From assembly GCA_913061415.1 (NCBI GenBank), contig CAJXUD010000012.1:53858-117857 (forward strand): a stretch of 64,000 nucleotides of DNA. Direction: 5' to 3'. Shown here piece after piece: positions 17,763-25,608 of the stretch (position 1 is its first letter; each line of letters begins with the position of its first letter). The stretch comes from an uncultured Oleispira sp. (GTDB lineage: Bacteria; Pseudomonadota; Gammaproteobacteria; Pseudomonadales; Oceanobacteraceae). The position numbers and the translations under genes are program-made. The notes beneath the pieces were generated by a model that saw only the letters and a program-made list of their open reading frames with translations, had not been told where the DNA came from and ran no database searches.

Positions 17763-18737
17763 TTAAAGCTTTAACTTTAGCGCTTCAGCACACTCATCAA
17801 GCTGGTCGGCGGTTAATACAAAAACACCGTGGCCACCCGCTTCAAATTCTTGCCACATAAAAGGCACTTCCGGATAAGCATCTTCTAATGCAGGCCAGCT
17901 ATTACCGACTTCTACAATGAAAATACCATCATCGGCTAAATACTGACGTGCTTCTGCCAACATAATGCGTACTAAATCCAAACCGTCTTCGCCCGCGGCT
18001 AGCGCCAATTCCGGCTCGTTATGAAACTCTTCTGGAAGCGAGTTCATATCATCTGCATCAACATACGGAGGGTTTGAAACAATGATGTCGTACTTGCCAT
18101 CAGCGGCGCTAAACAAATCAGATTGCAAAGCCATCACGCGATCGCTTAAGCCATGACTAAAGATGTTTTCATCGGCCAACGCTAAGGCTTCAAAGGAAAT
18201 ATCCAACAGTTCAACATGAGCCTGAGGAAATTCCACCGCACAGGCGATACCGATACAGCCACTGCCCGTACACAAATCCATAATACGATTAACAGTTTTA
18301 TTACCCAACCAAGGCTGAAAACGTGCGGCAATAATTTCTGCAATGGGCGAACGCGGGATTAATACACGCTCGTCTACTTTAAACGGTAAGCCATAGAACC
18401 AAGCTTCACCCGTAATATAAGGCGTCGGCATACGCTCATTAATACGGCGAGCAAACAATGCAACAACAGACTCACGCTCAGTTCGAGTCAGACGTGCGGC
18501 TTGCCACACATGATCGATATCCCAAGGCAAGTTGAGCGCATGAGTCGCTAACATAACAGCATCGTCTAATGCGTTATCTGTACCATGACCAAAAAACAAA
18601 TCGGCTTCGTGCATGCGGCTAATGCCCCAACGAAGGAGGTCTTGTAAGGTTGAAAGCTCATTCACGGCTTCTTCACAAGCTTCGCTCGTTAAGATAAAGG
18701 GAATGGTATCAACATCAGAGATACTGGTCACAGGCAC
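17763..18737 (-). CDS. prmB: Ribosomal protein L3 glutamine N5-methyltransferase PrmB
   Basis: A 324-residue SAM-dependent methyltransferase that methylates a glutamine of ribosomal protein L3. It has an N-terminal helical domain (LLRWGISRMHEADLFFGHGT), SAM motif I as IMDLCTGSGCIGIACAVEFP and the glutamine-binding NPPYVDADDM motif. The PYVDADDM form is characteristic of PrmB rather than PrmC, and position upstream of aroC agrees. The start is GTG at 18737 without a strong ribosome site, so a few residues could be wrong. Confidence 0.94.
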   Translation of the reverse strand: MPVTSISDVDTIPFILTSEACEEAVNELSTLQDLLRWGISRMHEADLFFGHGTDNALDDAVMLATHALNLPWDIDHVWQAARLTRTERESVVALFARRINERMPTPYITGEAWFYGLPFKVDERVLIPRSPIAEIIAARFQPWLGNKTVNRIMDLCTGSGCIGIACAVEFPQAHVELLDISFEALALADENIFSHGLSDRVMALQSDLFSAADGKYDIIVSNPPYVDADDMNSLPEEFHNEPELALAAGEDGLDLVRIMLAEARQYLADDGIFIVEVGNSWPALEDAYPEVPFMWQEFEAGGHGVFVLTADQLDECAEALKLKL

Positions 18738-19077
18738 ACCGAAGATAAAAATTAGGGCGACATTCTAGCATTGAGAGGGCAAGCAACCAAGTTTTGAAGA
18801 ACAACACCACTCCAAATAGATAAGAGATCCGTAGCCAAGCATATACCCCTATCATACCTTGATATGTAAAATAACCATTATAAACAATCAGTCATTAGCA
18901 GACGGATGAATAAAAACAATTTTTCTTATGAGGTAGCAGCAGTATGTATAAATGAGTAGATTTTTAATCGGGAATCACAATACGAAAGTAAATATAACAA
19001 CCATATTTATAAAAACTAAACAGTGGCATTCCAATAACTAATTGTCGTCATGGAGAAGGGAATATTTGTTATCATGA
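18738..19077. other. AT-rich intergenic stretch without a gene
   Basis: About 340 bp between prmB and the hairpin after the HpaA-like gene. It is clearly AT-richer than the prmB side. I find no convincing reading frame, tRNA or repeat in it. It should contain the prmB promoter at its left end. Confidence 0.6.
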
Positions 19078-19108
19078 ATATAGCGAGTAGGTAAACTACT
19101 CGCTATAT
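19078..19108 (-). terminator. Perfect 13-bp hairpin after the HpaA-like gene
   Basis: The arms atatagcgagtag (19078-19090) and ctactcgctatat (19096-19108) are perfect complements around the loop gtaaa. It starts about 10 bp past the stop codon at 19119. The T-run after it on the minus strand is weak, so it may stabilise the 3' end rather than terminate. Confidence 0.55.
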
Positions 19109-19118
19109 CTTCAAGCAT

Positions 19119-19946
19119 TTAGAAGCGTTTAATATTCTTTAGATTATTAATATCATCTTCTAGCGATAAAAACTCTTCTCGCGATACGTAAACTGCAATT
19201 TTCTCAGCCGCTTTTGTATAAAACTCATTTAGAGCCTCAGTTAGAGCTTTATCAGTGTTATCACTATATACCTTAGGCTTAAACATTAGATTAATTAATC
19301 CTCCAATGCCTTGGCTTCCTCTACTGTCAGCCTGCTTTATGTACTCCTTTGAAATATTAAAATCAGAAAGGTTGATGCGTTTATTGATAAATACCTGCTG
19401 TGTTAGTGGCTCAATGAAGCTAACGTTCAGCTCACCAGTAATTTGAATAACACCTTCTTCAGAGCAATAGCCATGCTTGCATTCTTTTTCAGTAGTCTTT
19501 TTATTGATTACTAAACTCAATTTAGGAACACTGGCTAAGTAAGTGCGTTTTTTATCAGTATATGTCATATCATCAAATGAACTATATTCGGATGTGCGAA
19601 AACCTTTTTTTGAAATAATTTCTTTAAAAGTATTCTGCATTGAAGATAAAAGTTCATCTCTATAAGACTGATTAAAATTGGCATTAAAATTAACACTAAT
19701 TGATGCTTGATTGGCCATCGCCATAGCATAAAAAGGGTTATTAGGGACTGCTGGTGCACCTGCCTTATGATCTTTGAAATCCGGAGTAACCACTGCGATT
19801 AATTTATCTGCAGCTTGCTCTTGCTCTGGAACGCTATAACTGAAGTCAATTTGCCCAACTTCCTTATTAGTCATGGTGCTGCACCCGGCCAATACCGTTA
19901 AAGCGCTAGCAACAATCAAAGTTTTCATACTTAACAACGGAGACAT
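19119..19946 (-). CDS. HpaA-like (neuraminyllactose-binding haemagglutinin family) lipoprotein
   Basis: A 275-residue predicted lipoprotein: the signal peptide ends in the lipobox VLAGC with Cys22. The body resembles the HpaA family known from Helicobacter, as I remember it: a strand with SFIEPLTQQVFINKRINLS and a C-terminal segment YSDNTDKALTEALNEFY followed by a charged tail. HpaA is a surface lipoprotein and adhesin; sialic acid binding there is disputed. Two Cys (ECKHGYC) in the centre could form a small disulfide loop. A strong ribosome site (aaaggaaa) precedes the ATG. The gene and its flanks are AT-richer than neighbours, consistent with transfer. The family call is from memory of short motifs and needs a profile search. 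Confidence 0.6.
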   Translation of the reverse strand: MSPLLSMKTLIVASALTVLAGCSTMTNKEVGQIDFSYSVPEQEQAADKLIAVVTPDFKDHKAGAPAVPNNPFYAMAMANQASISVNFNANFNQSYRDELLSSMQNTFKEIISKKGFRTSEYSSFDDMTYTDKKRTYLASVPKLSLVINKKTTEKECKHGYCSEEGVIQITGELNVSFIEPLTQQVFINKRINLSDFNISKEYIKQADSRGSQGIGGLINLMFKPKVYSDNTDKALTEALNEFYTKAAEKIAVYVSREEFLSLEDDINNLKNIKRF

Positions 19947-20142
19947 TTAGTGATTTCCTTTTCGTGAATTTTGAAGTGCATTATTCTGTCTATTTTTTTA
20001 AAAATGTCAATAGCTACCAATATGACTGCCGATATAGATTACGTTATTTTTGCGAGTTAAAAATTTCGGCCTCAATATGATTTCTCAAAACTATTTCAAT
20101 TAATCTAACTACGACAAAACGTTAATCAACAATAGAGTCTGT

Positions 20143-20201
20143 AAAAGAAAGCTGCTAAGGCTCAAATCGTAGAAATAAGGCAGATAGGCCTTGTTAGCAG
20201 C
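20143..20201 (-). terminator. Probable terminator after the patatin gene
   Basis: The arms gctgctaa (20151-20158) and ttagcagc (20194-20201) pair over 8 bp, with ggc/gcc inside across a 3-nt bulge. On the minus strand the stem is followed by tttctttt. It lies just past the stop at 20223. The large loop makes it only moderately convincing. Confidence 0.4.
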
Positions 20202-20222
20202 CCAGATTAATGAATGACACCG

Positions 20223-21488
20223 CTAACGCTGACCATAAACGCTACTGTGCCCTTGTTCAAAAGCATCCAGTGCTTCTTTTGCGATATAACGTCCCATTTC
20301 GATCATTTCATTGGCTCGATAGAACTCATACATTTCGACGCAATCTTTAGGAATTTTAACCAGTAGATCCGGTGGATAACCGGCAATTTTGTATTGGCTT
20401 AATGAGGTTTGCATCACATCAAACATTTGATACAAAATACCGATTTTACCGAGTTTAGAGCCGCTAATTTCTGTTTTAGCTTGTGCATCCTCGCCGCTTT
20501 CTGTTTCGTCTTGGCTAAACCAGTCGCTGGCCTTATTGACCATGCTATTGAGCCAAAGATTTGGAGCAACTGCATCGGGAGTAATATGTTTGAGTTTGCT
20601 GGTAATTTTGCCCTTGAACTCGGCAACAGCACCGTCGTTAGAACTATTATTTGCACTTTCTTTTTCAGAATCAGTGTCAGCATCTGTATTCATCTGTGCA
20701 TTAGTACTGGCTTCAGCACCTGTCTTTGTACTATCTGTCTTTGCATTTACATCAGTACTTGAATCAACATCTGCGGCAGACTCTTCAGTCGCTTCATTAC
20801 TTTCGCTCGCAAGGTGATTTTGAGCTTGCTCTTGATGCTCTGCTTCTGACATCGCTGCCCGATCAAAATCTGCTTTTTCTTTAGCCTGAGCTTCCACTTC
20901 GTCAGCAAACTGCTTAATGTCTTTGATTTTAGGCTTTGGCACATCAGCACTTAAATCAACGGCAATAATATAATCGGCATGAGCCGATACTGAAGCGGCA
21001 ATCGGTAATGGGTTAAGTACTCCACCATCGACGTAGAGCCGCCCCTCATGTTCAACAGGTTGAATAAGGCCTGGAATTGCTCCTGATGCTCGCATGGCTT
21101 GCTCTAATGAACCACGCTGAAACCACACTTCTTTTGAGCTAATTAAATCGGTTGCTACTGCGGTATAAGGAATTTCAAGGTCTTCAATTTGAATATCGCC
21201 TAGCATGTCAGACAAAACCGAAAATAGCTTATCACCCCGAATTGCGCCATTACTAATAAAGCTAAAATCGACTAATCGCAGTACATTTAAATAGTTAAGC
21301 GATTTAGCCCATTCATAAAAAACGTCCAATTTATTTGCGCTATAAAACGCTCCGACGACTGCACCAATCGAACAACCTGAAACAGATACAACCTTGTAAC
21401 CTCGTGATTCTATTTCTTGAATCACCCCAATATGAGCCATGCCTCGCGCACCACCACTGCCCAATACGAGTGCCACTGTTTTGCTCAT
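20223..21488 (-). CDS. Patatin-like phospholipase (RssA-like) with an acidic insert
   Basis: A 421-residue serine hydrolase of the patatin family. The oxyanion loop GSGGARGMAHIGVI is at about 10-23, the nucleophile motif GCSIG has Ser40, and the catalytic Asp154 is in VDGG; together they form the Ser-Asp dyad. The first 180 residues match RssA/YchK-type proteins. Residues about 185-310 are an added low-complexity insert rich in Asp, Ser, Thr, Ala and Glu (for example DSEKESANNSSNDG), and the usual C-terminal part resumes with YQMFDVMQTSLSQYKI. No signal peptide is seen, so it is probably cytosolic. The substrate is unknown. Confidence 0.9.
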   Translation of the reverse strand: MSKTVALVLGSGGARGMAHIGVIQEIESRGYKVVSVSGCSIGAVVGAFYSANKLDVFYEWAKSLNYLNVLRLVDFSFISNGAIRGDKLFSVLSDMLGDIQIEDLEIPYTAVATDLISSKEVWFQRGSLEQAMRASGAIPGLIQPVEHEGRLYVDGGVLNPLPIAASVSAHADYIIAVDLSADVPKPKIKDIKQFADEVEAQAKEKADFDRAAMSEAEHQEQAQNHLASESNEATEESAADVDSSTDVNAKTDSTKTGAEASTNAQMNTDADTDSEKESANNSSNDGAVAEFKGKITSKLKHITPDAVAPNLWLNSMVNKASDWFSQDETESGEDAQAKTEISGSKLGKIGILYQMFDVMQTSLSQYKIAGYPPDLLVKIPKDCVEMYEFYRANEMIEMGRYIAKEALDAFEQGHSSVYGQR

Positions 21489-21592
21489 TACTTCTTCCTC
21501 AATGCTAAATTAATTACTTCAATCGGCTTTATTAGTGCAATCGCTTTATTATTTCAACCGTTGTCACGGTAAACCGTCTTTCAACTAAAGCC

Positions 21593-22552
21593 TTAATGAC
21601 GTCTAGGCCATAACATAAAGCGTAATTGTGGTTCTAGATTATTCCCTGGTGGTAAAGTCAGCGCTCCGTGACCAAAGACAGGCAGTTCGAAATCATCATA
21701 CGTCGCGGCGCGTAATTGCTGCGCTAGACGTGTTGAGCACGCAAAATTGTCGGCCATGTTATTAGCCTCATAACAATGCACCACCAAATATAAACGGCGC
21801 TTAATCGTATTATCTAAGTTTCTCAGGGTCGATAATAAGATCTCTGACTTTTCTTCGTCTATTCGTCCATCAATCGTCACTAAGCCTTCTAGCCAGCCCG
21901 ATTCCTTGCGTAACAAGGCCTCTATATTCTCACGTTCAACATTGTCGTTCGTCAGTTCGTCGGTCGTAGTGACCTGATCTAGATTAAAATACAATTTTTG
22001 CTTACTGCGCTGTACGGTATAAAGAACATAAAGTTTGTTAGGTGAGCCTGACACCATAGCGACAACATACGCTTGGTTTTTATCACGCCCGTAAAGTTTG
22101 GCATTATTAAATATGTCATTCGCCCAAAAGTTACTACTACCACAGTCTAAGCCTTTGCAGCGGTATAATATCTTTTCGTCTTGCCACTGTTTTAAAAAGT
22201 ACTCCATCACCTGCTCAACATCATGATTGGTTGAAATCTGCCAGAACTGACGATTGATATCGCCGGTAATCAAGCGCTCAACTTCGCCTGAAGTCGCTGC
22301 GCGTTTGCGTTTTAAGCCAGAGATGATTAATCGATATTCAGCATTTTTTACTTCTGTTTGTTCTAATAATTCCGCACGTGGAAAGCCATCCATCGTGGGT
22401 ACGTCGGCCGCAGAAACATGACAAGCCGCTAATATACTTAACCCAAGCATCAAAGACGTTCCCTTTTTCAACAAACCTGCTGCTGAAACGCAGTATGTGG
22501 GTGAAAGTAATTTCATTGCTTGCTTAAAGGAACTCATGACCGATAATTGCAT
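21593..22552 (-). CDS. Exported DUF4892-like protein
   Basis: A 319-residue protein with an N-terminal signal region (about 28-48; LSILAACHVSAADVP). It contains a possible lipobox (LAAC) as well as a signal peptidase I site, so it is either a lipoprotein or a free periplasmic protein. The body matches DUF4892 as I know it: DGFPRAELLEQTEVKNAEYR, then a YFLKQWQDEKILYRCKGLDC segment with two Cys and AYVVAMVSG. The C-terminal half (LDNTIKRRLYLVVHCYEANN) resembles an OmpA-like tail but I cannot confirm that. It lies 105 bp upstream of the patatin gene on the same strand. The start could be a later ATG. Confidence 0.7.
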   Translation of the reverse strand: MQLSVMSSFKQAMKLLSPTYCVSAAGLLKKGTSLMLGLSILAACHVSAADVPTMDGFPRAELLEQTEVKNAEYRLIISGLKRKRAATSGEVERLITGDINRQFWQISTNHDVEQVMEYFLKQWQDEKILYRCKGLDCGSSNFWANDIFNNAKLYGRDKNQAYVVAMVSGSPNKLYVLYTVQRSKQKLYFNLDQVTTTDELTNDNVERENIEALLRKESGWLEGLVTIDGRIDEEKSEILLSTLRNLDNTIKRRLYLVVHCYEANNMADNFACSTRLAQQLRAATYDDFELPVFGHGALTLPPGNNLEPQLRFMLWPRRH

Positions 22553-22602
22553 CTTATAAACTCTTACAAAAAATAGTTTTAACTTATTAATCCGAGGTTA
22601 CC

Positions 22603-22806
22603 ATGGCTGAACCAAAATGCCCTAATTGCAGCACTGAAGGTATTGAGCACTTCAAATCGAAAGAAAGCATAGAGCGCGCAAAGAATGGCACGCCGTGGTT
22701 TATTTTAGTCTACTGTGATGCTTGCGGGCACGTTCATCAAACATTGACTAAGCATGTTTTCACCACCTCGACGGCTTCTCCCTTTATAATGCCCAGTATT
22801 AAATAG
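22603..22806 (+). CDS. Small zinc-ribbon protein
   Basis: A 67-residue protein with two CxxC pairs: CPNC (Cys6, Cys9) and CDAC (Cys38, Cys41), a spacing typical of a zinc ribbon. Between them is a charged helix (FKSKESIERAKNG). A clear ribosome site (gaggtt) precedes the ATG. It lies 19 bp before the DTW-domain gene and may be cotranscribed with it. I recognise no named family. Confidence 0.75.
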   Translation: MAEPKCPNCSTEGIEHFKSKESIERAKNGTPWFILVYCDACGHVHQTLTKHVFTTSTASPFIMPSIK

Positions 22807-22825
22807 CCGGTAGATTAATTACACC

Positions 22826-23470
22826 ATGTTAAGCCCTAACTCTCCTTTTTATTGCTCACATTGCATCGCCTGCCGCTTGCCGTCTGCACGTTGTGTTTGC
22901 GACCAAATAGAACAGGTTGAGTTACCTTTCATTATCAATATTTGCTGCCATAGTAATGAATGGCAACGTCATGATAATACGGGACAATGGGCATTCTTAA
23001 GCAGTAACGATATTCACCGCATTCGCTGGCACCGAAAGCCAGAACTTATTTATCCAAAATTTAGCGCTACTGAATTTAGTGCTACTGAATTTAGCACTAA
23101 TAGTGACGAGCAAGCTGGCCATTATCTATTATTCCCTAGTGATGACGCTGCAAATCTTAAACAGGTCATTTTCGATGCGACTGTTGATGCTCATCCCATC
23201 AAAGCGCTTTGGATTATCGACGGTACCTGGCAAGAAGCTAAAAAAATGCTGCGCCAAAGCCCTTGGCTTAAAGCTTTACCAAAAGTAAGTATTCAAGAAA
23301 CCGAAGGGGAGGCTCTGGAAAGCCATTTCAAATTGCGTAAAAACCAGCAAGGATTATGCACCTTTGAAGCCATCCAAGCGGCCATTAAGTTTCAAGACCC
23401 TTTAACCGCACAAAGCTTGAATACTAATTTTCATTTATTTCAAAATACCTTACTGGATTTGTTGCGCTAA
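22826..23470 (+). CDS. tapT: DTW-domain tRNA-uridine aminocarboxypropyltransferase
   Basis: A 214-residue DTW-domain protein. The family adds 3-amino-3-carboxypropyl from SAM to uridine (acp3U47 in E. coli tRNAs, by TapT/YfiP). The N-terminal cysteine cluster (CSHCIACRLPSARCVC) and the DTW motif, here IDGTWQEAKKM, are present, as is FKLRKNQQGLCTFEAI near the end. Residues about 79-92 hold two 15-bp tandem units (FSATE FSATE), a surface loop expansion. The family call is firm; orthology to TapT rather than a paralogue is likely. Confidence 0.9.
   Translation: MLSPNSPFYCSHCIACRLPSARCVCDQIEQVELPFIINICCHSNEWQRHDNTGQWAFLSSNDIHRIRWHRKPELIYPKFSATEFSATEFSTNSDEQAGHYLLFPSDDAANLKQVIFDATVDAHPIKALWIIDGTWQEAKKMLRQSPWLKALPKVSIQETEGEALESHFKLRKNQQGLCTFEAIQAAIKFQDPLTAQSLNTNFHLFQNTLLDLLR
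23060..23098 (+). repeat. 15-bp in-frame tandem repeat inside tapT
   Basis: Two units, tttagcgctactgaa (23060-23074) and tttagtgctactgaa (23075-23089), are followed by a partial third. They encode FSATE twice. Because the unit is a multiple of three, copy changes keep the frame. Confidence 0.8.
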
Positions 23471-23578
23471 CAGCCTCCTGCTATCATGCCTTTCAGCTAT
23501 GTTAGCGCTTATGTTTACGCCCATGTTTGCTGTGTATTTTCACAGCGGGCTTTTAGTCTATTATTTTAGAGATTTTTC

Positions 23579-25486
23579 ATGCTATATCGAGTTTTAACCC
23601 AACGATCATCTTATCCACTGCGCACAATAAAATTCTGCCTCGCGTCCGTTGTATTGATGAGCTTAGCGGCCTGCCAATTTAATCCGTTAAAAACCGAGCC
23701 CGAAATAATCCCTCCGGAATATAGCCAACAGCAAAAAGCGCTTGTTCAACAGCAGGCCGAAATGATTTTCGAGCAATATTACCAATATCAAATTGATTCT
23801 AGCCCTGTTCTGCGCAGTACATTAGCCATGCCTGGTCAGTTTGAATGGGATGACATATCCGTTGCTGCACAGCAAGAATACATCGAAACCCTTCAAGACT
23901 TTCGTCAGCAGCTGATTGAATTAGAACAAGGGGCACTCAACCCTGATAACCGTTTGTCGTATGAACTGCTGCTGCACCATATTGAGCAAGCCTTGCTCTT
24001 TACGCCTTTCGAACATCACCGTTATGCCCTTTCACAGATGGGTGGCTGGCATACACGCATACCTAATATTCTGATTAACTACCAAAGCATTAATACCATT
24101 CAAGAAGCTCACGATTACATCGATCGTATTAATGGTGTTCGTCATCTATTCAGCGAGCTGATTAATCGCCTAGAAGTCGCAGAAGCCTCTGGCATTATGG
24201 TTCCTCAATTTGTTTATCCTTATGTGTTAGAAGCCGCAGAAAACGTAATTAAAGGTGCACCATTTGATAACCAAGGCATTAGCCCTATTTGGCAAGACTT
24301 TAATAAAAAAATCGATGGCCTAGATCTATTTGCCAGTAGTGACAAGGTGCTGCTGAAAAAAGCTAAAAGAGCATTACAGCGATCTCTACTACCGGCCTAT
24401 AAAGATTTAATTTCTTTCTTGCAGCAACAGGTCTTACGAGCACCCAAGCATCAAGCGATCAGCGACCTACCGCAAGGCGAGGAATACTATCAACTGTTAC
24501 TGCAGAGCCATACCACAACCAATTTGACCGCCGAACAAATACACAACATTGGTTTAAAAGAAGTGGCGCGCATTCAGAAGAAAATTCGCAAGTTGATAAA
24601 ACCTCTAGGCTACCCAGAAGCGGATATCGAAGGCGCAGTCATTGAAACACTGGATCTGAAAACGTTCTTTACTTGGATGGAAGACAGTTCAGAGCGTTTT
24701 GAGCAGGACGAGCAAGGCGAAAAAGATTTTATTGCCTACCAGCGAGATAAAGTTGCCGCCATGTCGATGCGCCTGCATCAGAGCTTCTTAGAACTGCCTA
24801 AAACGCCGATTGTTGTTCGTGCAGTTTCTAAATATCGCCAAAAAAGTGCGCCTATCGCATTTTATGAACAGCCCGCTCTCGACGGTTCACGCCCGGGTTT
24901 TTATTATGTAAACCCATCGCGTCAGCACGACTTACCCAAGTATCGCCTAGCCGCCTTGGCTTATCACGAAGCGTTACCAGGCCATCATATGCAAATTGCC
25001 CTAGCCCGTGAAAATCAAAACCTAGCAAGTTTCCGTCGTTTAATGAGCTTTACTGCTTATAGCGAAGGCTGGGGACTGTATGCAGAAAAACTAGCGGATG
25101 AGATGGGTGGCTATACCTCAAATGAAGAACGTTATGGTCAATTAATTATGGAGCTATGGCGAGCCGTGCGTTTAGTTTTGGATACAGGCCTGCATTCAAA
25201 AGGTTGGTCTCAGGAACAAGCACTGGCTTATCGATTAGCGAATACGCCTTTTTCTGAGCAAGACTCGATTCATGCGATTGAACGCTATTTAGTTATGCCA
25301 GGGCAAGCAACCAGCTATAAGATTGGCGCATTAGAGATTGAGCGCTTAAGACATAAAGCGAAGAAGTCGCTTGGCAGAGATTTCTCATTACCAGAATTTC
25401 ATCAGGTGATTTTAGGGCAAGGCGCACTACCCTTAGATGTCTTAGAGCAGCAAGTTGATTTTTGGATTGAGAGTAAAGACTCTTAA
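23579..25486 (+). CDS. DUF885 family lipoprotein, probable zinc metallopeptidase
   Basis: A 635-residue protein. The signal sequence ends in the lipobox SLAAC with Cys32, so it is lipid-anchored. The body matches DUF885: RYALSQMGGWHTRIPNILI, the metal-binding HEALPGHHMQIALA and the downstream FTAYSEGWGLYAEKLADEMG with a likely third ligand Glu. The C-terminal part includes RVVLD-like ARAVRLVLDTGLHSKGWS and the conserved PGQATSYKIGALEI. DUF885 proteins are usually described as HExxH-like dipeptidases or carboxypeptidases. The substrate is unknown. A strong terminator follows. Confidence 0.9.
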   Translation: MLYRVLTQRSSYPLRTIKFCLASVVLMSLAACQFNPLKTEPEIIPPEYSQQQKALVQQQAEMIFEQYYQYQIDSSPVLRSTLAMPGQFEWDDISVAAQQEYIETLQDFRQQLIELEQGALNPDNRLSYELLLHHIEQALLFTPFEHHRYALSQMGGWHTRIPNILINYQSINTIQEAHDYIDRINGVRHLFSELINRLEVAEASGIMVPQFVYPYVLEAAENVIKGAPFDNQGISPIWQDFNKKIDGLDLFASSDKVLLKKAKRALQRSLLPAYKDLISFLQQQVLRAPKHQAISDLPQGEEYYQLLLQSHTTTNLTAEQIHNIGLKEVARIQKKIRKLIKPLGYPEADIEGAVIETLDLKTFFTWMEDSSERFEQDEQGEKDFIAYQRDKVAAMSMRLHQSFLELPKTPIVVRAVSKYRQKSAPIAFYEQPALDGSRPGFYYVNPSRQHDLPKYRLAALAYHEALPGHHMQIALARENQNLASFRRLMSFTAYSEGWGLYAEKLADEMGGYTSNEERYGQLIMELWRAVRLVLDTGLHSKGWSQEQALAYRLANTPFSEQDSIHAIERYLVMPGQATSYKIGALEIERLRHKAKKSLGRDFSLPEFHQVILGQGALPLDVLEQQVDFWIESKDS

Positions 25487-25510
25487 TTGAATGTCTCAAA
25501 AGGCGGAAAC

Positions 25511-25546
25511 AAAAAAGGGCTTCAATTCATTGAAGCCCTTTTTTTA
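25511..25546. terminator. Bidirectional terminator between the DUF885 gene and rnb
   Basis: aaaaaagggcttcaa, loop ttca, ttgaagccc and a run of seven T residues. The A-run on the other side becomes a T-run on the minus strand, so it can serve both convergent genes. Confidence 0.9.
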
Positions 25547-25608
25547 TGTGCATTTTTATGTGCAGTTGATTAACGCGCTGTTAATAACAACTGCTAGAAA
25601 AGCTCGCG

